A stretch of DNA of 64,000 nt from Ignatzschineria cameli (GTDB lineage Bacteria; Pseudomonadota; Gammaproteobacteria; Cardiobacteriales; Wohlfahrtiimonadaceae): NCBI RefSeq assembly GCF_003121895.1, contig NZ_QEWW01000006.1:33633-97632 (forward strand), read 5' to 3'. The notes under the pieces were generated by a model. It saw only the letters and a list, made by a program, of their open reading frames with translations, was not told where the DNA came from and searched no databases. Positions 28,826 through 38,742 of the stretch are shown piece by piece. Numbering within the stretch: position 1 is the stretch's first letter; each line of letters starts with the position of its first letter. The translations under genes were made by a program, and so were the position numbers.

Positions 28826-29119
28826 GACGCCCGCTAGACTTAATATGTGGCAGATTTAAATGCGGCAGATTTAATATTGATCAGTGGTTATTGATTAATT
28901 AATGGTGAAGATGATGTCATCACTAATCTTGTTGGTTTTGCTAGCTCTGCTGATTATTGCTGATATGACTGATATGGCTGTTCTTGCGGCTACTGTTGAA
29001 ATTAATATTGTGGTATTGAGAATTGTAGTATCGAGATATTTTGAGGGAGTGGGCGTAGGGCGATCGTGATCGATTGTATGTGATTGATTGGATGCATTAG
29101 GAAGAAGTTGAGGTCAAGA

Positions 29120-30943
29120 ATGAAGAGATTCAATTGGTTTTGGAATATTCCTTTTGTGCAGATGCTGCAAGGTTATAATCTGCACAAATTACGGCAAGAT
29201 CTAATGGGAGGATTGACAGTCGGGATGATTGCTGTGCCGCTGTCGATGGCATTAGCAATCAATACTGGCGTTGCGCCGCAATATGGGCTCTACACTTCTA
29301 TTGTTGCCGGATTTTTTATCGCCATTTGTGGGGGCTCACGTTTTAATATCTCCGGACCTACTGCCGCATTTATTGTTATTTTGCAGCCGATTACCAGTCA
29401 ATATGGTTTAACGGGTCTGATCTTAGCTACAAGTATGGCGGGGGTTATCTTAGTTTTGATGGGGCTATTTCGGGTTGGCAGAATGATTCACTATGTGCCT
29501 TACCCGGTAACGGCAGGATTTAGTACCGGTATTGCGATTGTGATTGCGATGACGCAGATCCCCGATCTTCTAGGGATCAATGATCCGCTTCAAGCAGATG
29601 GTTTTATTGAACGAATCATCATTATTTTTCAGATGCTTCCCCGGCTCTCGGCGGTGGATCTTGGCTTGGGGCTCTTTACGCTTGCGGGCTTAATTATTTT
29701 GCCAAAGTTTTTTCACCGGATGCCACCTCACCTTATTGTTTTAGGAATCAGTGCGTTAGTCGGGGTCTTTCTTGCGCAGATGGGATTTGAGTTTCGGACA
29801 ATCTACTCCGTCTTCAGTTATGAACATCATGGAGAGATCTATCAAGGGATTCCAAGCTTTCTACCGGAATTTAGAGCGCCTTGGATCGATGCAGAAGGGG
29901 AGAGTATTCTCTCGTTTAAATTGGTTCAAGAACTCTTGCCGAGTGCTTTTGTGATCGCCGTTTTAGGGGCGATTGAATCACTACTTTGCTCTGTTGTTGC
30001 CGATGGGATGAAGAATACGCGTCACAATCCAAATGCGGAGTTGATTGGGCAGGGAGTTGGAAATATTGTCGCGCCCTGTTTTGGGGGCTTTGCCGCCACA
30101 GCTGCACTTGCTCGAACAGCTGCGAATATTCGTGCCGGCGGAAATACCCCCGTTGCCGGCATTATCCATGCCCTCTTTGTTCTATTAACCTTACTCTTTT
30201 TTGCAAAATTATTGGGCTATCTCCCAATGGCAAGCCTTGGGGCGATGTTGTTGATGGTCGCTTGGAGTATGGCGGATGTTCGTTACTTTAAAGAGACAGT
30301 AAAGATGGCGCCGAGGGCCGATTTAGCGGTGCTCTTTAGCTGCTTAATCTTAACTGTTGTGTTTGATATGGTCGTCGCTGTTGCGGTGGGAATGGTTCTC
30401 TCAAGTTTCCTCTTTATGACTAGAATGTCAGCCTATACCGAGACCGAGTTTTTCCTTGATGATGACTTTGTTGAAAATGGTCGTAAAGGTCCGGCTGAGT
30501 CGCTTGAAGCGGCAGAGGGAATTGAAGGGGAGTTAGAGGCAGAGTTAAAGGCTTCGGCACCCCTTATTCTCCATTATGAAATCAGAGGACCATTCTTCTT
30601 TGGGCCTGCAAGAAAGACCATTGAATCGCTCGATCGGCTCCCTTATCTTGACCAACAGATTGAGGTGATGATTATCTATCTCGACCGTGTGCCGATGATT
30701 GACTTAACAGGGCTAATTGCCTTTAAATCGATGTTAGATCGCTTACAGAAGAAGGGAATTGAGGTGGTGCTTTCGGGGCTAAATAATGATACGAAAGCCG
30801 TTTTAGGGAAAGCGGGACTCTCTCCGAAGAAGCGGGAAGATCTCCATTGGGCAAAAGATCGAGAAGATGCAGAAGCGATCGCCTTCTCCCTCTGTTCAAT
30901 CTGTGAAAATTCCCTATCGGATGAAGAGGAGCTGTTAACTTAA
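29120..30943 (+). CDS. SulP-family anion transporter (DauA-like)
   Basis: 607 residues. About 12-14 membrane helices in the 7+7 inverted fold, with GGLTVGMIAVPLSMALAI and PQYGLYTSIVAGFF (the SulP signature, helix 1 to 3) and NISGPTAAFIVIL. The cytoplasmic STAS domain occupies the C-terminus (about 490-590, MIDLTGLIAFKSMLDRLQKKG). In E. coli DauA takes up C4-dicarboxylates; others carry sulphate or bicarbonate, so the ion here is not certain. A TTG-initiated extension exists upstream, but GAGG lies right before the ATG at 29120. A single-gene unit. Confidence 0.88.
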   Translation: MKRFNWFWNIPFVQMLQGYNLHKLRQDLMGGLTVGMIAVPLSMALAINTGVAPQYGLYTSIVAGFFIAICGGSRFNISGPTAAFIVILQPITSQYGLTGLILATSMAGVILVLMGLFRVGRMIHYVPYPVTAGFSTGIAIVIAMTQIPDLLGINDPLQADGFIERIIIIFQMLPRLSAVDLGLGLFTLAGLIILPKFFHRMPPHLIVLGISALVGVFLAQMGFEFRTIYSVFSYEHHGEIYQGIPSFLPEFRAPWIDAEGESILSFKLVQELLPSAFVIAVLGAIESLLCSVVADGMKNTRHNPNAELIGQGVGNIVAPCFGGFAATAALARTAANIRAGGNTPVAGIIHALFVLLTLLFFAKLLGYLPMASLGAMLLMVAWSMADVRYFKETVKMAPRADLAVLFSCLILTVVFDMVVAVAVGMVLSSFLFMTRMSAYTETEFFLDDDFVENGRKGPAESLEAAEGIEGELEAELKASAPLILHYEIRGPFFFGPARKTIESLDRLPYLDQQIEVMIIYLDRVPMIDLTGLIAFKSMLDRLQKKGIEVVLSGLNNDTKAVLGKAGLSPKKREDLHWAKDREDAEAIAFSLCSICENSLSDEEELLT

Positions 30944-31019
30944 GTCGATAATAAGATCATTCTGAAATCATCTTGAAATCATCTTGAAATCGATCCTGCA
31001 ATCGATTGATAAACTCAGC

Positions 31020-31481
31020 TTATGAGAGATGATTGTGATACTTCTTCTCTTCTGGATCGAGTTGATGAATCTCGTCGATAATTGAGCAGTTGTCCGCGGT
31101 ATGATTCTGTGTGCAGCGCGCTTGGATATCGGCGAGCATCGCTTTGAGGGTAGTCAATTCCTGAATTCTCTCATCAATATGAAAGAGATGATCTTGAATG
31201 ATCTCATTAATAGGAAGGCAGCTCTCATCTCCATTTTCCGTTGCATCGATAACCTGCCGGATCTCTTCAAGGCTCATATCAAATGCGCGACAATTGCGAA
31301 TTAAGATCAATCGTTGTAAGTGATCGAAGCGATAGATCCGATAGTTATTGCTAGCGCGCTCAGGTGCTGCTAAGAGCTTCTCCTTCTCATAGAAGCGAAT
31401 GGTCTCTACCGGCACGCGACTTAAGGTCGCTAACTCACCAATTAAATAGGTCTTATTCCCTTGTAAAGCCCGCTTTTTCAT
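31020..31481 (-). CDS. MerR-family metal sensor (CadR/PbrR-like)
   Basis: 153 residues. Winged helix with TYLIGELATLSRVPVETIRF and YEKEKLLAAP, a dimer helix, and metal ligands placed as in the ZntR/CadR/PbrR group: Cys88 in DESCLP, then Cys123, His127 and Cys132 in ARCTQNHTADNCSII. The segment NCRAFDMSLEEIR resembles PbrR and CadR. Such proteins twist the promoter DNA to activate the efflux pump gene when Cd2+, Pb2+ or Zn2+ binds. It is divergent from the ATPase gene with a textbook operator between. RBS AAGGAG precedes the ATG. Confidence 0.92.
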   Translation of the reverse strand: MKKRALQGNKTYLIGELATLSRVPVETIRFYEKEKLLAAPERASNNYRIYRFDHLQRLILIRNCRAFDMSLEEIRQVIDATENGDESCLPINEIIQDHLFHIDERIQELTTLKAMLADIQARCTQNHTADNCSIIDEIHQLDPEEKKYHNHLS

Positions 31482-31529
31482 ATTTTTTCTCCTTATCTCG
31501 ATTGTTCCTTTCTATTCTACATCAATTGC

Positions 31530-31560
31530 TTGACCCTATAGTAACTATAGGGTGTTTAAT
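31530..31560 (+). promoter_or_regulatory. MerR-type promoter and operator of the metal ATPase
   Basis: TTGACC (31530-31535) and TTTAAT (31555-31560) are 19 bp apart, the over-long spacing that MerR activators require. The spacer region holds the 21-bp dyad ACCCTATAGT-A-ACTATAGGGT (31533-31553), closely similar to known PbrR and CadR operators. Confidence 0.93.
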
Positions 31561-31605
31561 AGCGTTCTCATAAGAATCTTTCATAACTTGAGGGAAGGTA
31601 TAAAA

Positions 31606-33942
31606 ATGGTAGGTAGAGTGAATGCTGAGAGTTGTTGCGCAGTAGCTAAGGAGAATCGAGAAGATGAGCGCATCATCGATTGCCATGATGCTCAGCATCA
31701 TGATTGTGTTGCCGACTCAAAAGAGGGGGCAGATTGTCTCGATGCGCATGAACATCCAAAAGGAGAGAGTTGTTGCACATTGCCAACGCAAGAGTATGAG
31801 CCGATAGAGAGTGCCATTCCTGCGGGATATCGGCAAGATATTCTCTATGTGAAAGAGATGGATTGTCCGATGGAATCGAAGCTAATAGAGCGTGCTTTAG
31901 CCTCTTTTTCGGAGATAGATTCTTTAAATTTTAATTACTTAAAGCGAGAAGTTTATATTGTCCATAAAGGGGATTTAGCACCTTTTTTAGAGAAGATTCG
32001 AAAGCTCAATATGACGCCACAGCGGGTAACAGATGGGGCTGAGATTGTGAGTGAGCCAGAAGGAATCTATGCAAAGAGCGAGCGTTGGCGCTTGATACTC
32101 TCGGGGATTGCGGCTGCTACTTCAGAGCTCTTTGAGTTTGCTGGTTGGAGTAGTTGGGGAAGTGCCCTCTTTGCCTTTTTAGCCATTGCGCTTGTGGGGC
32201 TCTCAACATACCGTAAAGGTTGGGTTGCTCTTAAAAATCGAACGCTCAATATCAATGCTTTGATGAGTGTTGCGGTCACCGGGGCGTTGCTATTAGGAAT
32301 CTTCCCTGAAGCGGCGATGGTGATCTTTCTCTTTACGCTTTCAGAAAAGATTGAAGCACACTCCTTAACGAAAGCACAAAATGCCGTAGAGAAATTATTG
32401 AAGCTCGCACCTGATAATGCCCAGGTTATTACAGAGAAGGGGATTATGGAGATGCCGGTAGAGAAGATAAAAATGGGAGATCTCTTACGGATTATGCCCG
32501 GCGGAAGATTGCCATTAGATGGAATCATTACTCGAGGGAGCTCAAGCTTTGATGAATCTGCAATTACCGGTGAGAGTCTGCCTGTGGATAAGTCTGTGGA
32601 TGACACTGTGTATGCCGGGACGATTAATCAACAAGGGGAGATCGAATATCGGGCAACTTCAACAGCGAAAGATTCCACATTAGCCAAGATCGTTAAAACG
32701 ATAGAGTCAGCACAGGTGAAGAAAGCGCCGGTGCAGCGATTTATCGATCGTTTTGCCGCTATCTATACGCCGGTTGTCTTTGTTGTTGCCCTCCTTATTG
32801 CGCTTCTATCACCGCTTTGGGGAATCTCCTGGTTTGAGGCGATTTATCGTGCATTAGTGGTTTTAATTATAGCTTGTCCCTGTGCATTAGTGATCTCAAC
32901 GCCGGTAGCGATTGTAAGTGCATTAACGCAATTAGCGCGTCATGGCATCTTGGTAAAAGGGGGGGAATATATTGAAAAAGGAGCCCATTTGACCCATATC
33001 GCTTTTGATAAGACGGGGACCTTAACTGTTGGAACACCGACCTTTAGTCGAGTGATTGCCTTTTCAGAAAGTGGAAAGGAGAGCGATCAATTAGAAGAAT
33101 CACTTGAGCAGTTAGCGGTGAGTTTAGCCGCGCGATCAGATCATCCCATCTCACAGGCGATTGTAGCTCACACTTCCTATCCGATTGTAGAGATCGATCA
33201 CTTTATGGCGCTTCCTGGCGAAGGGATTAAAGGCGTGTGGCAAGGCGAATCCCTTCTATTAGGAAATCGCAAGATGATGCTCCATCATCAGGTATCCCTT
33301 GAACCCATTATGGCGCAATTAGAGGCGATTGAGGGGCAAGGATCGAGCTTAACGCTCTTTGCCTATTGTGGGAAAGTGCGGGCGCTCTTTATTGTTGAAG
33401 ATCGGGTGAAAGCGAATGGATCTGAAGTTCTCGCTACCTTAAAGACACTCGATATGACACCGATACTACTATCAGGGGATCATCAAGGGGCGGTATCTCA
33501 TGTGGCAGCTCAAGTGGGTATTGATCAAGCTTATGGGGCACTATTGCCGGAAGAGAAATTAGCAAAGCTTACCCGCTATCAGCAAAATGGGCAGGCAATT
33601 GCAATGATTGGTGATGGAATCAATGATGCGCCTGCATTAGCGCAAGCGGATGTTAGTTTTGCGATGGGAGCAATGGGTAGTGATATCTCGATTGAGACGG
33701 CAAATGTGGCATTGATGGATGATGATCTTGCAAAAATCCCCTACTTTATTCGTGTATCACGTCGTACAGTGACGCTGATTAAACAGAATATCGCCGTTGC
33801 TTTAGGGATTAAAGCGCTCTTCTTTATTGCGATTTTTATCGGTTACGAGAGTATGTGGGCTGCTGTTTTTGCCGATGTTGGCGCTTCTCTATTAGTTATT
33901 ATGAATAGTTTACGGATCTTGCGAGAGAATTTTGATCACTAG
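31606..33942 (+). CDS. ZntA/CadA-type heavy-metal-exporting P1B ATPase
   Basis: 778 residues. The N-terminus (1-60) is rich in Cys and His (ESCC, CHD, HHDC, HEHPKGESCC) and probably binds metal; it is followed by a heavy-metal domain with MDCPME (86-91). Then come the membrane helices, TGESLPVDK (321-329), ion-site ACPCAL (423-428), DKTGT (468-472) and GDGINDAPAL. The CPC and the closing segment with DVGASLLVIMNSLRI agree with Zn2+/Cd2+/Pb2+ pumps instead of copper pumps. I chose the ATG at 31606, with GAGGGAAGG before it, over an upstream in-frame start inside the operator region. Its stop overlaps the stop of the convergent dehydrogenase. Confidence 0.94.
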   Translation: MVGRVNAESCCAVAKENREDERIIDCHDAQHHDCVADSKEGADCLDAHEHPKGESCCTLPTQEYEPIESAIPAGYRQDILYVKEMDCPMESKLIERALASFSEIDSLNFNYLKREVYIVHKGDLAPFLEKIRKLNMTPQRVTDGAEIVSEPEGIYAKSERWRLILSGIAAATSELFEFAGWSSWGSALFAFLAIALVGLSTYRKGWVALKNRTLNINALMSVAVTGALLLGIFPEAAMVIFLFTLSEKIEAHSLTKAQNAVEKLLKLAPDNAQVITEKGIMEMPVEKIKMGDLLRIMPGGRLPLDGIITRGSSSFDESAITGESLPVDKSVDDTVYAGTINQQGEIEYRATSTAKDSTLAKIVKTIESAQVKKAPVQRFIDRFAAIYTPVVFVVALLIALLSPLWGISWFEAIYRALVVLIIACPCALVISTPVAIVSALTQLARHGILVKGGEYIEKGAHLTHIAFDKTGTLTVGTPTFSRVIAFSESGKESDQLEESLEQLAVSLAARSDHPISQAIVAHTSYPIVEIDHFMALPGEGIKGVWQGESLLLGNRKMMLHHQVSLEPIMAQLEAIEGQGSSLTLFAYCGKVRALFIVEDRVKANGSEVLATLKTLDMTPILLSGDHQGAVSHVAAQVGIDQAYGALLPEEKLAKLTRYQQNGQAIAMIGDGINDAPALAQADVSFAMGAMGSDISIETANVALMDDDLAKIPYFIRVSRRTVTLIKQNIAVALGIKALFFIAIFIGYESMWAAVFADVGASLLVIMNSLRILRENFDH

Positions 33943-35024
33943 AGATCGGCTAACTTCGTTCCATAAAAAAGCCCCTTACAAATCTTTTTAAAGACTTTAT
34001 AAGCATGCTCGAGATCATCAAACTTAAAGTGATGTGTGATCATCTTTTCGAGTGGTAATTTTCCTGAGCAGCAGGTTTTAAGGAGCATATCGGTTGTGTT
34101 GGCATTAACAAGGCCGGTTGTGATTTTGAGGTTTTTAATCCACAATTTTTCTAGTGCAAAACTAACAGGCTGGCCATGAACACCGACGTTGGCGATATTT
34201 CCACCCTCTTTTACCACATGTTGACAAACATCCCATGTTGCAGGAATCCCTACAGCTTCAATCGCACAATCAACACCGCGACCATCAGTAAGGGAGAGAA
34301 TTGTCTCAATAGGATCTTCCGTTGCTGAGTTAACAACATCGGTCGCACCCATTTCAAGAGCCATCTCTAATCGATTTTGATCAGTATCGGCAACAATAAT
34401 TTTACTCGGAGAGTAGAGTTGAGCGGTTAAGAGAGCCGCCATTCCAATCGGTCCTGCTCCTACAATCGCAACGGTATCACCCGGTTTGACATCCCCATAC
34501 TGAACGCCAATTTCATGGGAGGTTGGAAGTGCATCAGAGAGAAGAACCGCAACATCTTCACTTAACTCTTTAGGAAGATGGTAGAGGGAGGTATCAGCAA
34601 AGGGAGTACGAACATATTCAGCTTGTGTTCCATCGATCATATATCCCATAATCCAACCACCTTCATTTAAGCAGTGAGCATTAAGTTGTTTTTGACAGTT
34701 TTCACATGTACCACAGCGGCTGACACAGGAGATAATCACTTTGTCCCCTTTTTTGAAGTTCTTAACAGCGCTACCAACTTCTTCGATGATGCCGATACCT
34801 TCATGCCCTAAAATACGACCATTAAATTCGCCATCACGCTCTTTAGCTGTCGCCTCAATTTCAGGATTTTTACCCTTCATAATACCAAGGTCTGTTCCAC
34901 AGATCGTTGTTTTTGTAAGTTTCACAATGGCATCTGTTGGGGCTAAAATTTTGGGGATAGGGCGCTCTTCAAAACGAAGATCATTTTCACCATAATAGAC
35001 CATAGCTTTCATACTTTCTGACAT
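33939..35024 (-). CDS. Zinc-dependent alcohol dehydrogenase
   Basis: 361 residues, medium-chain dehydrogenase family. Catalytic zinc ligands: CGTDLG near residue 43 and GHEGIGIIEEVG near 73; the structural zinc lobe is CGTCENCQKQLNAHC (about 104-118). The NAD(P) site is VAIVGAGPIGMAALL, followed by acidic VADTD, which favours NAD+. KTTICGTDLGIMKG resembles the ethanol/isopropanol dehydrogenase branch. The true substrate is uncertain. I chose the ATG opposite 35024 because AAGGAG precedes it. Its TAG and the TAG of the convergent metal ATPase share bases 33940-33941. Confidence 0.92.
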   Translation of the reverse strand: MSESMKAMVYYGENDLRFEERPIPKILAPTDAIVKLTKTTICGTDLGIMKGKNPEIEATAKERDGEFNGRILGHEGIGIIEEVGSAVKNFKKGDKVIISCVSRCGTCENCQKQLNAHCLNEGGWIMGYMIDGTQAEYVRTPFADTSLYHLPKELSEDVAVLLSDALPTSHEIGVQYGDVKPGDTVAIVGAGPIGMAALLTAQLYSPSKIIVADTDQNRLEMALEMGATDVVNSATEDPIETILSLTDGRGVDCAIEAVGIPATWDVCQHVVKEGGNIANVGVHGQPVSFALEKLWIKNLKITTGLVNANTTDMLLKTCCSGKLPLEKMITHHFKFDDLEHAYKVFKKICKGLFYGTKLADL

Positions 35025-35644
35025 AGCATTCTCCTTAGTATTGTGGGAAGTTGAGTAAAAAGTATCCTCTTTCATAGTAAGGGATCTCTTCTGAAAGTAC
35101 AATAAAAATCCCGTACGTTATACTCTCGGAGGGCGCTGTTAAACGAGTGTTTGAAGGATTTTAACGCGATAGGTCTTTGATAAACAAAAGATAAAACATT
35201 ATTGGCAATAATATAATAAATGCTATAAATTTACCTTTTATTTTTGTCTTTCATTTATTATTAATAATTTTTATGTCTGTGTTATATATATTTTTATATC
35301 TTATTTTGTCTTTGGCGAATCTTTGATTATCAGGATATACCCTTGGTTTTGAACCTTAGTTTGAGATTAAGTGCTGCTGATTGCTCTATTATCGGAGGTT
35401 ACTACTGTCGGTGGTTAACTTATTGAATCTTATATTGAGTCTTATATGGAGTGTTGGAGAAGTTGGTAGGAGTATAAAAAAGAGTGCTTTTAAGCACTCT
35501 TTAGTCTATTGATATGATGATAGTGCTTAATTGTGATTAAGACGCTTTTTTAATGAGCTGTTATATCATATCAATCAGCATTACTCTGTTATATCACTTG
35601 CAATATCGGACAGCTATCTCATTTTCAGTGGTGCGAAGTTGTTA
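35025..35644. other. AT-rich intergenic region with the yjdM terminator
   Basis: About 620 bp between the dehydrogenase start and the end of yjdM. It holds the promoter region of the dehydrogenase (not resolved by eye) and a terminator palindrome at 35480-35501. I see no other gene or repeat. Confidence 0.5.
35480..35501 (-). terminator. Intrinsic terminator, probably for yjdM
   Basis: AAGAGTGCTT and AAGCACTCTT form a perfect 10-bp stem with a 2-nt core; on the minus strand six T follow. It lies about 145 bp after the yjdM stop. Confidence 0.75.
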
Positions 35645-35983
35645 CTACGCTTTTTTCATAAACTCTGATTTTAGCTGTAAGCTCGTACCGTTGACTTTAC
35701 AGTCGATATCGTGATCACCATCGATAATACGAATATCTTTGATCATTGTTCCCTGTTTTACCACCATCGAAGATCCTCGTACTTTAAGATCTTTGATCAC
35801 TGTGACGGAATCACCATCTTGTAGTGGCGTGCCGTGGGCATCACGTGTTACAGGTTTTTGTTCCTCTTCAACACGCTCTTCATTAACAGACCATTCATGA
35901 CCACAGTCTGGGCAGAAGTAGAACTCTGTATCGGTATAGGTATGTGTCATTTGACACTCTGGGCAAGGGGGTAAGTTATGCAT
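35645..35983 (-). CDS. yjdM: YjdM (PhnA) family zinc-ribbon protein
   Basis: 112 residues; E. coli YjdM is 111. N-terminal zinc ribbon with CPEC and CPDCGHEW (two CxxC pairs), then the PhnA SH3-like domain: LQDGDSVTVIKDLKVRGSS and IKDIRIIDGDHDIDCKV. Despite its old name, it is not required for phosphonate use and its function is unknown. I chose the ATG opposite 35983 because GGGAGAG precedes it; an upstream frame would add 21 residues with no homology. Confidence 0.92.
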   Translation of the reverse strand: MHNLPPCPECQMTHTYTDTEFYFCPDCGHEWSVNEERVEEEQKPVTRDAHGTPLQDGDSVTVIKDLKVRGSSMVVKQGTMIKDIRIIDGDHDIDCKVNGTSLQLKSEFMKKA

Positions 35984-36303
35984 TGTATTCTCTCCCAAAT
36001 CAAATTTTATCGGTTGAATTGGCATCATGGTAAGTTTTGTCGCCAATTCGGCACTGAGGCAATATACCTAAATAAGAGTTAAAAATCGAGGAGTTAAGCG
36101 AATATTGAGATGGATAAGCGCTAATATGATGATTTTGTAAATATCTCATTGGGTTATCTTTGGAGGATGATGAGAGCGAGATCCGGCATCGTATCCACCT
36201 TTCCTGTTTTACCGATAAGAGAAGTCGCTATAATGGTTGATGAGTTTATCGGTTTTGTAAGATGGGTGAATTAAGGTGAGAGAATCAATTATGGGAGTTA
36301 TAG
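35984..36303. other. Intergenic region between yjdM and gph
   Basis: 320 bp carrying divergent promoter regions. The fragment GAGATCCGGCATC at 36178-36190 resembles the right end of the gamma module of arrays A and B and may be a lone remnant; otherwise I see nothing in it. Confidence 0.4.
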
Positions 36304-36978
36304 ATGAGTAAAGAAATAAGAGCGGTAGCATTTGATCTTGATGGGACATTGATTAATAGCGCTAAAGGGTTAACAGAGGCGATCGATCTTATGCTGAAGA
36401 GCTTAGAGTATCCTGTTGCTGGCTTTGAAAAGGTCTCGATCTGGATTGGAAATGGTGCGGTGAATTTAGTTGAGAGCGCGCTTAAAGATGCCGGTGATGA
36501 GGAGGCTTTGCGCCTTTTTGATGAGGCATATGATCTCTTTAACCGCTTCTATGCTGATGTATTAAAGAAGGGGAGTGAGCTCTATCCTGGCGTGCGTGTT
36601 ACGCTTACAACATTAAAAGCGCAGGGTTACCACTTAGCCTTAATTACAAATAAGCCTTCTCGCTTTCTGCCACAATTATTGAAAGATCTCGCTTTAAGTT
36701 CTCTATTTGATCTTGTTTTAGGGGCTGATGATGTTGCAGCAAGAAAGCCCCATCCTGCGCCTATCTATCAGACATTAGGGCATTTTGGTCTCTATCAGCA
36801 TGAGTTGCTCTTTGTGGGGGATTCGCGAAATGATATTGAGTCGGCAAAAGAGGCCGGTGTAGCAACGGTAGGTCTCACTTATGGCTACAATTTTGGCCGC
36901 TTGATTTCAGAAGAGAATCCCACCTATGTGATCGATCACTTTGAAGAGCTATTGGCCATTTTAGGAATCAGCGCTTAG
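36304..36978 (+). CDS. gph: Phosphoglycolate phosphatase (HAD superfamily)
   Basis: 224 residues. HAD motif I is FDLDGTLINS (Asp11 nucleophile, Asp13 acid/base), motif II is ALITNKPSR, motif III is RKPHP with the conserved Lys, and motif IV is FVGDSRNDIESA. The cap domain between motifs I and II is of the Gph type, and the length equals the family. Gph removes phosphate from 2-phosphoglycolate, a by-product of DNA repair. A few related HAD phosphatases have other substrates. It stands alone, followed by a long terminator hairpin shared with gltS. Confidence 0.88.
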   Translation: MSKEIRAVAFDLDGTLINSAKGLTEAIDLMLKSLEYPVAGFEKVSIWIGNGAVNLVESALKDAGDEEALRLFDEAYDLFNRFYADVLKKGSELYPGVRVTLTTLKAQGYHLALITNKPSRFLPQLLKDLALSSLFDLVLGADDVAARKPHPAPIYQTLGHFGLYQHELLFVGDSRNDIESAKEAGVATVGLTYGYNFGRLISEENPTYVIDHFEELLAILGISA

Positions 36979-37028
36979 AAGGGTATGGCTGAGGGGTGAG
37001 AGAGCCAGAAAAGTGAGGAAAATTGTGG

Positions 37029-37104
37029 AAAAAAAAGAGCTAAGGTAACAGAATGATGCTTTTGAATCTGCAAAATCATTTTGTTAAACCGTTAGCTCTT
37101 TTTT
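37029..37104. terminator. Bidirectional terminator between gph and gltS
   Basis: AAAAAAAGAGCTAA and TTAGCTCTTTTTT form the base of a long hairpin that continues inward through partly paired GTAACA/TGTTAA and AATGAT/ATCATT segments. A and T runs at both ends suit the two convergent genes. Confidence 0.82.
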
Positions 37105-37128
37105 AATGGGATATTTTCTAATTATTGA

Positions 37129-38397
37129 TTAGCCACCTACAGCTGCAGAGGCAACTTGAGGGAAGAGTGGCGTCATAAGATAGAGCTTAATCACAATCGC
37201 ATTAACAATATCGATAAAGAAGGCGCCGACCATCGGAACAACTAAGAAGGCTTTAGTGGAAGGACCGAAACGTTCTGTTACTGCCTGCATGTTAGCGATC
37301 GCTGTCGGTGTTGCACCAAGACCAAATCCACAATGACCTGCGGCAAAAACGGCACCATCTAAACCACGACCCATTGCATTGTAGGTGATGAAGACCGCAT
37401 AGAGCGCCATAATAATCGCTTGCACTGTTAAGATGATTAACATTGGGATTGCAAGGGATTTAAGCTCCCATAGTTTAAGGCTCATCAATGCCATTGCAAG
37501 GAAGAGTGAAAGGCTCACGTTTCCAACAATAGAGACAGAGCGCTCAAAGATAATTTGATCACTGATGAGTGAGAGAACGTTATTGATAATGACCCCTACA
37601 AAGAGTACACAGACGAAGGTAGGAAGGGCAAATTTCGTTCCATTTAACGCATCAGAGATAATGGTTCCTAAGGTGATGGAGATCAAAATCATCGTGATAG
37701 TTTCAAGTAGCGCATTAGAGGTAATGCGGCGGCTAGCACGTGGCTGCTCAAATGCAGTGATATTATCAGATGCTTCCTTATCTTGATCCTTCCCCATAAT
37801 GGTTGTATCGAGTGTCATTTGACGTTTGCGAAGTAACATTCTCGCAACAGGACCACCAACTAATCCCCCTAAGACTAAACCGAATGTTGCACAAGCCATC
37901 GCAATCTCTGTTGCATTGGTAAAGCCATACTCTTTAGAGAAGACTTCGCCCCATGCTGCTCCTGTACCATGACCACCGGCAAGTGTTACCGATCCGGCAA
38001 GAAGCCCCATAAGAGGATCGATGCCGAGGGCCTTTGCTAAGCCGATTCCAACGCCACTTTGGATAAGAAGGAAGATAATAACAACAACGAGGAAGATGAG
38101 GAGGGAAAGACCCCCTGAAAGGAGGCTTTTGAAGTTTGCATTAAGACCGATTGTTGCAAAGAACATCAACATCAACGGGGTTTGGAGAGCTGTATCGAAT
38201 TTTATCTCAAAGTCGAATACAGTTTTTAAGATTAAGATCGTAAATGCAATGATCAAACCGCCGGCAACGGGGCTTGGGATTGTAAAACGATCGAGGAGAG
38301 GGATTTTTGCGACGACAATACGACCGAGAAGCAAGGTTAAACAAGCAATGACGATCGTAGCGTACACATCAAACGAAATCATGTTTGAGCTGATCAT
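37129..38397 (-). CDS. gltS: GltS sodium/glutamate symporter
   Basis: 422 residues, about ten membrane helices in two halves. The two signature loops are GSVTLAGGHGTGAAWG (first half) and AAGHCGFGLGATPTAIANM (second half), the re-entrant GGHGT and GxGLGATP motifs of GltS. It takes up glutamate with Na+. Length is close to E. coli GltS (401). A single-gene unit, divergent from lolA. With the NSS and AGCS carriers, this is one of three Na+-coupled amino-acid importers in the window. Confidence 0.94.
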   Translation of the reverse strand: MISSNMISFDVYATIVIACLTLLLGRIVVAKIPLLDRFTIPSPVAGGLIIAFTILILKTVFDFEIKFDTALQTPLMLMFFATIGLNANFKSLLSGGLSLLIFLVVVIIFLLIQSGVGIGLAKALGIDPLMGLLAGSVTLAGGHGTGAAWGEVFSKEYGFTNATEIAMACATFGLVLGGLVGGPVARMLLRKRQMTLDTTIMGKDQDKEASDNITAFEQPRASRRITSNALLETITMILISITLGTIISDALNGTKFALPTFVCVLFVGVIINNVLSLISDQIIFERSVSIVGNVSLSLFLAMALMSLKLWELKSLAIPMLIILTVQAIIMALYAVFITYNAMGRGLDGAVFAAGHCGFGLGATPTAIANMQAVTERFGPSTKAFLVVPMVGAFFIDIVNAIVIKLYLMTPLFPQVASAAVGG

Positions 38398-38742
38398 TAG
38401 GGTAACTCCTATATCTAAAATAACGATTTTTCAATCAATTCTCCTTCTAGTAGAAGGCTTCTATCTCAATACCCTAATCGAAAAATATCTATTGAAGATC
38501 GATTTTGAGATATCTCTCCATTAGGGTTGGTAGTTCTTAAAATGGGTGCTTTTAACTCTTTTTGAGTTATTACAAGCCGTTAATTTATTGCATAACGCAG
38601 TGTGATTTCTCATTTTATGGGGTGATCCTTTTCTAACTTAGGATCAAACGGTATGCCAATGAGGATACATTCTATAGTAAAGGGCAATCTGTTATAATTC
38701 AGTGATCTAAAACTTTGCAAAATTAACCTGAGGCCATCTGCG
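38398..38742. other. Divergent promoter region between gltS and lolA
   Basis: 345 bp. A TATAAT at 38693-38698, 45 bp before lolA, is a probable -10 box; the -35 region is poor. On the other side GTGATGAAAG-like motifs are absent. I see no repeat or RNA element. Confidence 0.4.

Noticed and set aside
32067..32606. 179-codon minus-strand frame inside the metal ATPase gene
   Set aside because: Antisense to conserved ATPase motifs; Ser/Ile-rich shadow composition.
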